Assembly (NCBI GenBank): GCA_015067375.1
Contig: SVMQ01000125.1
Coordinates: 1-6,719 of the forward strand
Direction: 5' to 3'
Source: Oscillospiraceae bacterium
Lineage (GTDB): Bacteria; Bacillota; Clostridia; Oscillospirales; Ruminococcaceae
DNA length: 6,719 nucleotides
Shown here: positions 1 to 5,566 of the stretch, piece after piece
Layout of the letters: each line of letters opens with the position of its first letter
Numbering within the stretch: position 1 is the first letter of the stretch
The notes under the pieces: generated by a model
What the model was told of the DNA's origin: nothing
The model's input: the letters and a program-made list of their open reading frames with translations, nothing else
Databases searched by the model: none
Made by a program: the position numbers and the translations under genes

Positions 1-1
1 A

Positions 2-460
2 GACAAGGCACGCTGCGAGGAGATACTGGAAAACGGCACATACGGTGTGCTTGCTGTCGCAGGCGATGACAACTACCCCTACACCGTGCCGCTGTGCTAC
101 ATCTACATGGATGGCAAGCTGTACTTCCACTGCGCAAAGAGCGGTCACAAGAATGATGCAATAGAACGCAATCCCAAGGTATCCTTCTGCGTTGTGGACA
201 GCGACGAGATAGTCCCCGAGGAATACACATCGTACTTCCGCAGCGTTGTGGTATTCGGCAGGGCAAGCGTAGTAACGGATGACGGCGAACGCTTTAATAT
301 AATGGACAGGCTGGCTGAGAAGTTCCACCCCACTGACACGCAGGAAAACAGACACATGAAGATCAATAAGCAGTTCAATCCCATGCAGATAATGGTCGTG
401 GAGATAGACCATATCAGCGGAAAGGAAGCCATCGAGCTTGTGAAAAAACGCAATGGATAA
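2..460 (+). CDS. Pyridoxamine 5'-phosphate oxidase-fold (Nim-like) flavoprotein, 5' partial
   Basis: The reading frame is open from base 2, so the start codon lies before the window; the GTG at 47 is internal and not a credible start, because the preceding codons (DKARCEEILENGTYG) already match the family N-terminus. About 152 residues are visible and perhaps 10-20 are missing compared with the usual ~155-170. The layout is that of small split-barrel flavin-binding proteins related to nitroimidazole-resistance protein NimA: an EILENGTYGVLAV strand, then YPYTVPL, then GKLYFHCAKSGHKNDAI, then NPKVSFCVV, then a SVVVFGRA strand. Family members bind FMN or a related cofactor and reduce poorly known substrates; drug resistance cannot be inferred from this. 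The stop overlaps the next gene's start by 8 bases (ATGGATAA), implying translational coupling with the acetyltransferase. The fold family is secure; the substrate is unknown. Confidence 0.85.
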   Translation, partial: DKARCEEILENGTYGVLAVAGDDNYPYTVPLCYIYMDGKLYFHCAKSGHKNDAIERNPKVSFCVVDSDEIVPEEYTSYFRSVVVFGRASVVTDDGERFNIMDRLAEKFHPTDTQENRHMKINKQFNPMQIMVVEIDHISGKEAIELVKKRNG

Positions 461-893
461 TTATACCGTTATACACGCAGATACGCAGCAGCTGTTGGAC
501 GAGTGCAGGCGCGTGCGGCATGAGGTATTCGTGCTGGAGCGCGGCGTTGACCCGTCGATAGAGCAGGACGGGCATGATATCCTCGGCGGAGCGTGTGCGC
601 ATTTCCTTATCAGATGCGGTGATAGCACCGCAGGCGCATTCCGCTGCATGACAGACGGCGGTGTAGTAAGGCTGCAGCGCCTGTGCGTTGCAAAAGCTCA
701 CCGCAAAAAGGGCGCAGGAGCGGCGGCGCTGAAATTTATGGAGCAGCACTACCGCGCACTCGGCTGCTCGCGCATAGAGCTTGACTCCAAATGCGAGTCG
801 GCGGAATTCTATCTTAAAAACGGCTACACAGCGGTATCTGAGCCTTTTATCGAGGCAGACATACCGCATATAAGGATGATAAAAGAGTTATAA
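453..893 (+). CDS. GNAT-family N-acetyltransferase (YjcF/ElaA-like)
   Basis: A 146-residue single-domain cytosolic GNAT. Near the N-terminus, VRHEVFVLERGVD (residues 21-33) followed by E37, D39 and H41 resembles the 'RxxVFVxEQ..p..E.D..D' segment of YjcF/ElaA-type acetyltransferases. The acetyl-CoA-binding motif A follows: a VRLQRLCVAKAHR strand (72-84), then the pyrophosphate loop RKKGAG (84-89) and helix AAALKFMEQH. Motif B is present as AEFYLKNGYTAV (117-128). Such enzymes transfer an acetyl group from acetyl-CoA to an amine; the acceptor cannot be read from sequence. The ATG at 453 overlaps the preceding stop and has no clear Shine-Dalgarno at the right distance, so translation probably depends on the upstream gene. 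It ends 13 bases before era. The domain call is firm, the substrate unknown. Confidence 0.88.
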   Translation: MDNYTVIHADTQQLLDECRRVRHEVFVLERGVDPSIEQDGHDILGGACAHFLIRCGDSTAGAFRCMTDGGVVRLQRLCVAKAHRKKGAGAAALKFMEQHYRALGCSRIELDSKCESAEFYLKNGYTAVSEPFIEADIPHIRMIKEL

Positions 894-906
894 GAAAGGC
901 ATAGCA

Positions 907-1806
907 ATGACAAAAAATGCATTCATAGCAATAACAGGACGTGCTAACGCAGGCAAATCCTCGCTCACCAATCTGCTTGTGGGCGAAAAGGTGTCCATCG
1001 TCAGCGAGAAGCCGCAGACTACCCGAAACCGCATCAACGGTGTGCTGACCGAGGGCGATATACAGTATGTTTTCATCGACACCCCAGGTATGCACAAGCC
1101 CAAGACCAAGCTTTCCGAGCATATGGTGAAGTCCATCCGCACGAGCGTTGACGACGTTGACTGTGCTATACTGATGGTGGACGTGACAAAGAAGCTCTCC
1201 GCTATCGAGCAAGACCTTATCAGAAGCTTTGCAGCCCACGGCACAGAGGTCATTTTGCTGCTGAATAAGATAGACCTGCTGAAATCAAAAAGCGACGTGC
1301 TGGGCATAATACAGCAATACAGCGAGCTTTACGACTTCGCTGAGATAATCCCGATAAGCGTAAAGAATCGCATCAACACCGACAAGATAATGCCGATACT
1401 GGAGCGCTACGCTGTCGAGGGCGAGCATTTCTTCCCCGACGATATCGCGACTGACCGCACCGAGCGCTTCATGTGCGCCGAGATAGTGCGCGAAAAGGTG
1501 CTCTGGACGATGCAGGAGGAGATACCGCACGGCGTTGCGGTGGATATCGAGAGCTTCAAAACGCGCGAAAAGAATGGCGCGGAGCTTATCGACATCAGCG
1601 TTGTCATCATCTGCGAAAAGGACTCCCACAAGGGCATGATAATCGGCAAGGGCGGCGAGAAGCTCAAGACCATCGGCTCGCTCGCGCGCAAGGATATCGA
1701 GGAGCTTCTGCAGGCAAAGGTCAATCTCCAGTGCTTCGTCAAGGTCAAGGAGGACTGGCGCAACCGTGAGCGCTTCATCAACGACATGGGACTGGCTGAC
1801 GAGTAA
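907..1806 (+). CDS. era: GTPase Era
   Basis: Era is an essential GTPase that binds the 3' end of 16S rRNA and helps 30S subunit maturation. The 299 residues match the usual ~300. GTPase domain: G1 GRANAGKS (11-18), switch I with PQTTRNRI (36-43), G3 DTPG (58-61), G4 NKID (120-123), G5 SVK (151-153). The C-terminal KH RNA-binding domain carries IIGKGGEKLK (245-254) and ends with the Era-typical VKVKEDWRNRERFINDMG. The G1 motif is unusual: most Era proteins have GRPNVGKS, whereas here both P and V are A. G5 is SVK rather than the common SAK. The invariant G, K and S are intact, so activity is expected. An AAAGG Shine-Dalgarno (895-899) sits 7 bases before the ATG. In many Firmicutes era lies at the end of the phoH-ybeY-dgkA cluster; here it comes first. 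Confidence 0.97.
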   Translation: MTKNAFIAITGRANAGKSSLTNLLVGEKVSIVSEKPQTTRNRINGVLTEGDIQYVFIDTPGMHKPKTKLSEHMVKSIRTSVDDVDCAILMVDVTKKLSAIEQDLIRSFAAHGTEVILLLNKIDLLKSKSDVLGIIQQYSELYDFAEIIPISVKNRINTDKIMPILERYAVEGEHFFPDDIATDRTERFMCAEIVREKVLWTMQEEIPHGVAVDIESFKTREKNGAELIDISVVIICEKDSHKGMIIGKGGEKLKTIGSLARKDIEELLQAKVNLQCFVKVKEDWRNRERFINDMGLADE

Positions 1807-1827
1807 CTTCAAAGTCCCACACCGACT

Positions 1828-1836
1828 GAGAGGTGA
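1828..1836 (+). promoter_or_regulatory. Shine-Dalgarno that sets the radical SAM gene start
   Basis: GAGAGGTGA complements the 3' end of 16S rRNA well. It overlaps a GTG at 1833, which therefore cannot be the start it serves, and is correctly placed for the ATG at 1839. Confidence 0.7.
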
Positions 1837-1838
1837 CT

Positions 1839-2699
1839 ATGCACAAGGTACAGGCTAAGACCATACTCTCACAGAGCAACGGAATAAACGTCTACCGCGG
1901 CTGCACACACGGCTGCATCTACTGTGACAGCCGCAGCGTATGCTACGGCATGACGCATAAATTCACCGATATCGAGGTAAAGGCTAACGCGCCCGAGCTT
2001 CTTGAGGCCGCACTGAGGTCAAGGCGCAAGCGCTGCATGATAGGCACGGGCGCGATGTGCGACCCATATCTCCATGCGGAAAAGGAGCTTAAAATAACGC
2101 GGCGCTGTCTGGAGCTGATAAAGCAATATGATTTCGGGGCGGCGGTGCAGACAAAATCCGACCTCGTGCTGCGCGATATCGACATATTAGAGCAGATAAA
2201 CAACAGCACCAAAGCGGTCGTGCAGATGACCCTTACGACCTGCGACGAGGCGCTGTGCCGCATCGTGGAGCCTTATGTCTGCGGCACGCACAGGCGCTTT
2301 GAGGTGCTGTGCGAGATGAAAAAGGCAGGCATCCCGACGGTAGTCTGGATGTGTCCCATTCTTCCGCACATAAACGATACCGCGGAGAATATACTTGGAA
2401 TAGTGGACTATGCCTCGCGCGCCGGCTGCTACGGCATACTCACCTTCGGCATAGGGATGACGCTGCGCGACGGCGACAGGCAGTATTACTACGACGCGCT
2501 GGACAGGCACTTCCCCACGCTCAAGGAGCGCTATATCAGAGAATACGGCGCGGCTTACGAGGTGGCTTCACCGCGCGCTGCGGAGCTGTGGCGGCTGTTC
2601 GTTTCCGCCTGCACAAAGGCAGGTCTTGAATACCGCACAGAGCGGATATTCGATTATCTTCATGAATTCCCTCAGCGCGAGCAGCTGACTTTATGGTAA
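1839..2699 (+). CDS. Radical SAM protein, spore-photoproduct-lyase-like (SplB/COG1533 family)
   Basis: A 286-residue radical SAM enzyme. The cluster motif C22-x3-C26-x2-C29 (RGCTHGCIYCDSRS) should hold a 4Fe-4S cluster that cleaves S-adenosylmethionine. Family hallmarks follow: the F..IEVKANAPELLEAAL segment, GAMCDPYLHAEKELKITR (DPY at 75-77, resembling the 'TDPYQP.E..l.lTR' stretch of the 'DNA repair photolyase' group), EPYVCGTHRRFEVLCEMKKAG, and WMCPILPHINDT. The protein is shorter than genuine SplB (~340) and lacks an obvious N-terminal extension, so repair of spore photoproduct is not implied; the substrate is unknown. C35 just after the cluster and C74 before DPY are further cysteines that could matter. 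The start at 1839 is preferred over the in-frame GTG at 1833 because the Shine-Dalgarno covers that GTG. It lies 32 bases after era, and its stop precedes phoH by 23 bases. Confidence 0.88.
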   Translation: MHKVQAKTILSQSNGINVYRGCTHGCIYCDSRSVCYGMTHKFTDIEVKANAPELLEAALRSRRKRCMIGTGAMCDPYLHAEKELKITRRCLELIKQYDFGAAVQTKSDLVLRDIDILEQINNSTKAVVQMTLTTCDEALCRIVEPYVCGTHRRFEVLCEMKKAGIPTVVWMCPILPHINDTAENILGIVDYASRAGCYGILTFGIGMTLRDGDRQYYYDALDRHFPTLKERYIREYGAAYEVASPRAAELWRLFVSACTKAGLEYRTERIFDYLHEFPQREQLTLW

Positions 2700-2708
2700 A
2701 TATATTTC

Positions 2709-2716
2709 GGAAAGGA
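2709..2716 (+). promoter_or_regulatory. Shine-Dalgarno that sets the phoH start
   Basis: GGAAAGGA lies 6 bases before the ATG at 2723. An in-frame ATG at 2693, overlapping the previous stop, would add ten residues but has no comparable site upstream and would place this sequence inside the coding region. Confidence 0.7.
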
Positions 2717-2722
2717 ACTCAG

Positions 2723-3694
2723 ATGGCTGAAATTACCTTCAATATGGAAAGCATGGAACAGCTTCACGCTGTTTTCGGAGATTTCGACTGCAACATAAAC
2801 ATGATACAAAAAGCGTTCGACGTGACTATTTTCAGCCGCGGAAGCGACGTCAAGATAACGGGCGAGGACAAGGGCGTGCAGTGCGCGGAAAAGGCGATGC
2901 AGTCCCTCTCAAAGCTCTATTTCAAGGGCGAAGCGCTCAACGAACAGGCTGTGCGCTATGTCATCTCTATGGTGAATGACGGCACGGAGCAGGAGGTCGA
3001 GACCATGTCCTCTGACTGCGTGTGCGTAAGCTACTCGGGCAAGCCGATAAAGCCAAAGACCGTCGGTCAGAAAAAATACTGCGATATGATACGCAAGAAT
3101 ACGATAACATTCGGCGTAGGCCCTGCAGGTACGGGCAAGACCTACCTCGCGGTAGCGCTTGCAGTAAGCGCATTCAAGGCGCACGAGATACAGCGCATCA
3201 TCCTCACGCGCCCTGCTGTTGAAGCAGGCGAGAAGCTGGGATTTCTCCCCGGCGACCTGCAGAACAAGGTAGACCCCTATCTCCGTCCGCTGTACGACGC
3301 GCTGTTTGAGATGTTCGGACAGGAAGCGTTCAACCGCCACTTAGAGCGCGGCTCTATCGAGGTAGCGCCCCTCGCCTACATGAGAGGCCGCACGCTCGAC
3401 GACAGCTTCATCATCCTTGACGAGGCGCAGAACACCACGCGCGAGCAGATGAAGATGTTCCTCACGCGCCTTGGCTTCAACAGCAAGATGGTCATCACGG
3501 GCGACATCACTCAGATAGACCTGCCCGAGGCGAAAAAATCGGGACTTATCGAGGCGCTGCGCGTACTGAAAAACGTTGACGACATCGCACAGAACCGTTT
3601 CAGCGAAAAGGACGTAGTGCGCCACCGCCTTGTACAGGACATCGTTAAGGCATACGAAAATGCCGCAGAACACGACAACAGGAGAAAGCCATGA
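2723..3694 (+). CDS. phoH: PhoH family ATPase (PhoH/YbeZ type)
   Basis: A 323-residue protein with the standard two-part layout: an N-terminal ~100-residue KH-like region (FGDFDCNINMIQKAFDV, where bacterial PhoH proteins have a predicted nucleic-acid-binding fold) and a C-terminal P-loop ATPase related to superfamily 1 helicases. Walker A is GPAGTGKT (133-140). The signature RPAVEAGEKLGFLPGDLQNK follows, then DPYLRPLYDALFEMFG. Walker B is DEAQNTT (233-239), followed by MVITGDITQIDLP. PhoH/YbeZ is genetically and physically linked with YbeY and is thought to act in RNA processing or decay; the exact reaction is unsettled. The stop overlaps the ybeY start by four bases (ATGA), supporting joint translation. 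In Bacillus a pgpH (HD-domain c-di-AMP hydrolase) usually separates phoH and ybeY; here it is missing. The start at 2723 rests on the upstream GGAAAGGA. Confidence 0.95.
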   Translation: MAEITFNMESMEQLHAVFGDFDCNINMIQKAFDVTIFSRGSDVKITGEDKGVQCAEKAMQSLSKLYFKGEALNEQAVRYVISMVNDGTEQEVETMSSDCVCVSYSGKPIKPKTVGQKKYCDMIRKNTITFGVGPAGTGKTYLAVALAVSAFKAHEIQRIILTRPAVEAGEKLGFLPGDLQNKVDPYLRPLYDALFEMFGQEAFNRHLERGSIEVAPLAYMRGRTLDDSFIILDEAQNTTREQMKMFLTRLGFNSKMVITGDITQIDLPEAKKSGLIEALRVLKNVDDIAQNRFSEKDVVRHRLVQDIVKAYENAAEHDNRRKP

Positions 3695-4170
3695 AAATTG
3701 AGATATTTTTAAGCGACGAGCAGGATAAGCTCGCGCCGCCCTCCGACATGGAGCAGCTGATAGAGCAGTGTACGCGCGCCGCTCTCGATGAAGAGGAGAT
3801 AGCCGAGGACGCACAGGTGTCCGTCACTTTGGTGGACAACGAGGCTATCCGCGAGATAAACCGCGAACACCGCGACATCGACCGCGCAACGGATGTGCTG
3901 TCATTCCCGCTTGGCGACGAGGACAGCTTCGACACCGACCCAGAAACAGGCGCGATACTGCTGGGCGACATCGTCATCAGTCTGGAGCGCGCCGCTGAGC
4001 AGGCAAAGGAGTACGGTCACTCCTACCGCCGCGAGGTCGCTTTCCTTATCACGCACTCGCTGTTCCATCTTCTCGGCTACGACCATGTAAACAGCGAGGA
4101 CGAGGAAAAGCTGATGTTCGGCAAGCAGGACAAGGTGCTTGAAAAGCTCGGAATAACACGCGAGGATTAA
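3691..4170 (+). CDS. ybeY: Endoribonuclease YbeY (16S rRNA maturation factor)
   Basis: YbeY is a zinc-dependent single-strand endoribonuclease needed for 16S rRNA 3'-end processing and ribosome quality control. The 159-residue length is typical. Visible signatures are the INREHRDIDRATDVLSFPLGD segment (consensus 'lN..yR..d.pTDVLSFp'), ILLGDIVISLERA, and the C-terminal zinc motif HSLFHLLGYDH with H122, H126 and H132. The usual form is HGxLHLxGYDH, so G is S and L is F here, but the three metal ligands are kept. A GGAG Shine-Dalgarno at 3681-3684 lies inside the end of phoH, and the two genes overlap by ATGA. Its neighbours, Era and PhoH, are its known functional partners in ribosome maturation, which makes this a coherent module. 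dgkA begins one base after the stop. Confidence 0.96.
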   Translation: MKIEIFLSDEQDKLAPPSDMEQLIEQCTRAALDEEEIAEDAQVSVTLVDNEAIREINREHRDIDRATDVLSFPLGDEDSFDTDPETGAILLGDIVISLERAAEQAKEYGHSYRREVAFLITHSLFHLLGYDHVNSEDEEKLMFGKQDKVLEKLGITRED

Positions 4171-4171
4171 G

Positions 4172-4630
4172 ATGAAAAAGTTTCTGAAAGGCTTTGCTTA
4201 CGCCGCGAGGGGGCTTGCGTTCTGTCTGAGAGAGCGCAACTTCCGCTTCCACCTGTGCGCTGTCGTGTTCGTAACAGTGTTCGCGCTCGCTTTCTATGAG
4301 CTTTCAAAGGCGGAGTGGGCGGTGCTGCTGCTTACGATGGGACTCGTGCCTGCACTGGAGGCTGTAAACACCGCGGTTGAGCGGCTTGCGGATAAGGTAT
4401 CCTCTGAGCAGGACGAGCATATCATGCGCTGCAAGGACTGTGCAGCGGCGGCGGTGCTTATCGCCGCGATAGCCGCTGTCGCTGTGGGGATATCGCTCTT
4501 CGGAGATATCGCGCGGCTTGCTGCAGCTTATGAGTACCTTACGGCTGATATAGTGCGCGTTATTGCGGTGATCGCCGTGGTAGCTGTGGCGGTGGCGTTC
4601 GTGCTGCTGCCCGAAAGATACAAGAAATAG
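4172..4630 (+). CDS. dgkA: Diacylglycerol/undecaprenol kinase family membrane protein
   Basis: A 152-residue integral membrane kinase. The N-terminus FLKGFAYAARGL...ERNFRFH matches the family's 'F..A..G......E.NfrIH'. The core ALEAVNTAVERLAD (61-74) and KDCAAAAVLI (88-97) contain the residues that bind Mg-ATP and lipid (E63, N66, E70, D74, K88, D89). In Gram-positive bacteria these enzymes phosphorylate undecaprenol, recycling the carrier lipid for peptidoglycan, rather than diacylglycerol; that assignment here is inference. Hydrophobic stretches at about 29-44, 48-62, 91-110 and 125-147 suggest four membrane segments, whereas the classical protein (~120-130 residues) has three; the extra ~25 C-terminal residues form the fourth. 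A GAGGA Shine-Dalgarno (4162-4166) is embedded in the end of ybeY. It is probably the last gene of the era-phoH-ybeY transcript. Confidence 0.93.
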   Translation: MKKFLKGFAYAARGLAFCLRERNFRFHLCAVVFVTVFALAFYELSKAEWAVLLLTMGLVPALEAVNTAVERLADKVSSEQDEHIMRCKDCAAAAVLIAAIAAVAVGISLFGDIARLAAAYEYLTADIVRVIAVIAVVAVAVAFVLLPERYKK

Positions 4631-4635
4631 CAAAT

Positions 4636-4657
4636 GCCCCGTTCATCTGAATGGGGC
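4636..4657 (+). terminator. Hairpin after dgkA, weak intrinsic terminator
   Basis: GCCCCGTTC (4636-4644) pairs with GAATGGGGC (4649-4657) around a four-base loop, ATCT, giving nine pairs including one G-U. The stem is strong, but only TTGT follows instead of a U-run, so termination may be partial and some readthrough into the next gene is possible. It starts six bases after the dgkA stop. Confidence 0.6.
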
Positions 4658-4669
4658 TTGTCAGTACAT

Positions 4670-4678
4670 AAAGGAGGT
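4670..4678 (+). promoter_or_regulatory. Very strong Shine-Dalgarno of the ADP-ribosylglycohydrolase gene
   Basis: AAAGGAGGT is a near-complete match to the anti-Shine-Dalgarno sequence, five bases before the ATG at 4684. It is the strongest such site in the window and fixes this start. I see no convincing promoter in the 53-base gap before the gene. Confidence 0.8.
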
Positions 4679-4683
4679 ACGTC

Positions 4684-5487
4684 ATGATAGGTGCGATATA
4701 CGGCGATATTGTTGGCTCATACTACGAAGTCCACTGCACGAAAAACTATGACTTTCCGCTGCATCCCGACAGCACGTTCACTGATGACACTGTGCTTACT
4801 GCCGCGACCTGCAAGGCTATCCTGATAAACTCCGAGCCTGTAACAGGGCGCACAATGAAAACACGCGCCCTCGAATACGCCGCGCAATACCGACAATTCT
4901 ACTCCTACTATCCGCACGCGGGCTTTGGTCAGATGTTCCGTCAATGGGCAAGCGACGGCTCGATGCGCCGACAGCACAGCTACGGAAACGGCGCGGCTAT
5001 GCGCGCGGTACCTATCGGCTATGCCTATGACGATATGGAGCAGGTGATGCTTCAGGCGAAAGCAAGCTGCCTGTTTACCCACGACCACCGCGAAGCTATT
5101 GCAGGCGCTCAGGCGGTCTCCGCCGCTGTGTGGCTCGCAAGACGCGGCAAGTCCAAGGACGAGATACGACGCTTTCTGACCGCGGAATTCCGATACGACC
5201 TCTCCGCTTCTGTCGATGATATCCGCGGCAGCTATGTTTTCGACAGCCGCACGATATACAGCGTCCCTCCTGCCATCGTTTCTTTTCTTGACTCATGCGA
5301 CTATGAAAGCGCCGTCAGAAACGCGATATCGCTCGGCGGCGACGCTGACACCATGGCTTGCATAGCAGGCGGAATAGCGGAGGCGTTTTACGGTGAGATT
5401 CCGCGGCACATCAGGTCATTCTGTGACATCCGCCTTGATATGACCATCAAAAGCGTAGCAAGACAATTTATGGAGCGCTTCGCCTGA
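4684..5487 (+). CDS. ADP-ribosylglycohydrolase (ARH/DraG family)
   Basis: A 267-residue soluble all-helical hydrolase of the ADP-ribosyl-glycohydrolase family, which removes ADP-ribose from proteins or small molecules using two divalent metal ions. Motifs in order: IYGDIVGSYYE (5-15), the metal-binding FTDDTVLT (32-39; D34, D35 and T36 as ligands), YGNGAAMRAVPIG (100-112), and the second metal site GGDADTMACIAGGIAEAFYG (218-237; D220, D222 and T223). All key residues are intact and the length is normal for compact bacterial members. It is unlikely to be a DraG partner for nitrogenase, as no DraT or nif gene is nearby. No ADP-ribosyltransferase or macrodomain gene is visible beside it, so its target is unknown. 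It follows dgkA after a weak terminator and ends at a bidirectional terminator facing the convergent secreted-protein gene. Confidence 0.93.
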   Translation: MIGAIYGDIVGSYYEVHCTKNYDFPLHPDSTFTDDTVLTAATCKAILINSEPVTGRTMKTRALEYAAQYRQFYSYYPHAGFGQMFRQWASDGSMRRQHSYGNGAAMRAVPIGYAYDDMEQVMLQAKASCLFTHDHREAIAGAQAVSAAVWLARRGKSKDEIRRFLTAEFRYDLSASVDDIRGSYVFDSRTIYSVPPAIVSFLDSCDYESAVRNAISLGGDADTMACIAGGIAEAFYGEIPRHIRSFCDIRLDMTIKSVARQFMERFA

Positions 5488-5497
5488 TATAAAAAAA

Positions 5498-5523
5498 CAC
5501 GGTACCGCATGAGCGATACCGTG
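5498..5523. terminator. Bidirectional intrinsic terminator between convergent genes
   Basis: CACGGTACCGC (5498-5508) pairs with GCGATACCGTG (5513-5523) around loop ATGA, with one C-A mismatch in 11 positions. On the + strand AA and then T5 (5526-5530) follow; on the - strand the seven A's at 5491-5497 become a T7 run. It can thus end transcription of both the ADP-ribosylglycohydrolase gene and the opposing secreted-protein gene. Confidence 0.85.
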
Positions 5524-5566
5524 AATTTTTATTCAGTCAATGTACCTGTCAGTATCCTGTCAGAGA

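Noticed and set aside
47..460. GTG at 47 as the start of the first gene
   Set aside because: The frame is open upstream to base 2 and the upstream residues match the family N-terminus, so the gene is truncated by the window edge.
2..460. Calling the first gene a nitroimidazole-resistance determinant
   Set aside because: The fold is shared by many unrelated small flavoproteins, and sequence alone does not show drug reduction.
847..1812. Several 100-175 codon minus-strand frames across era
   Set aside because: They are complementary to a gene with full Era motifs, and their products show no domain features.
1833..1838. GTG at 1833 as the radical SAM start
   Set aside because: It lies inside the Shine-Dalgarno sequence that correctly serves the ATG at 1839.
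2693..2722. Ten-residue N-terminal extension of PhoH from the ATG at 2693
   Set aside because: It lacks an upstream ribosome site and would contain the GGAAAGGA that serves the ATG at 2723.
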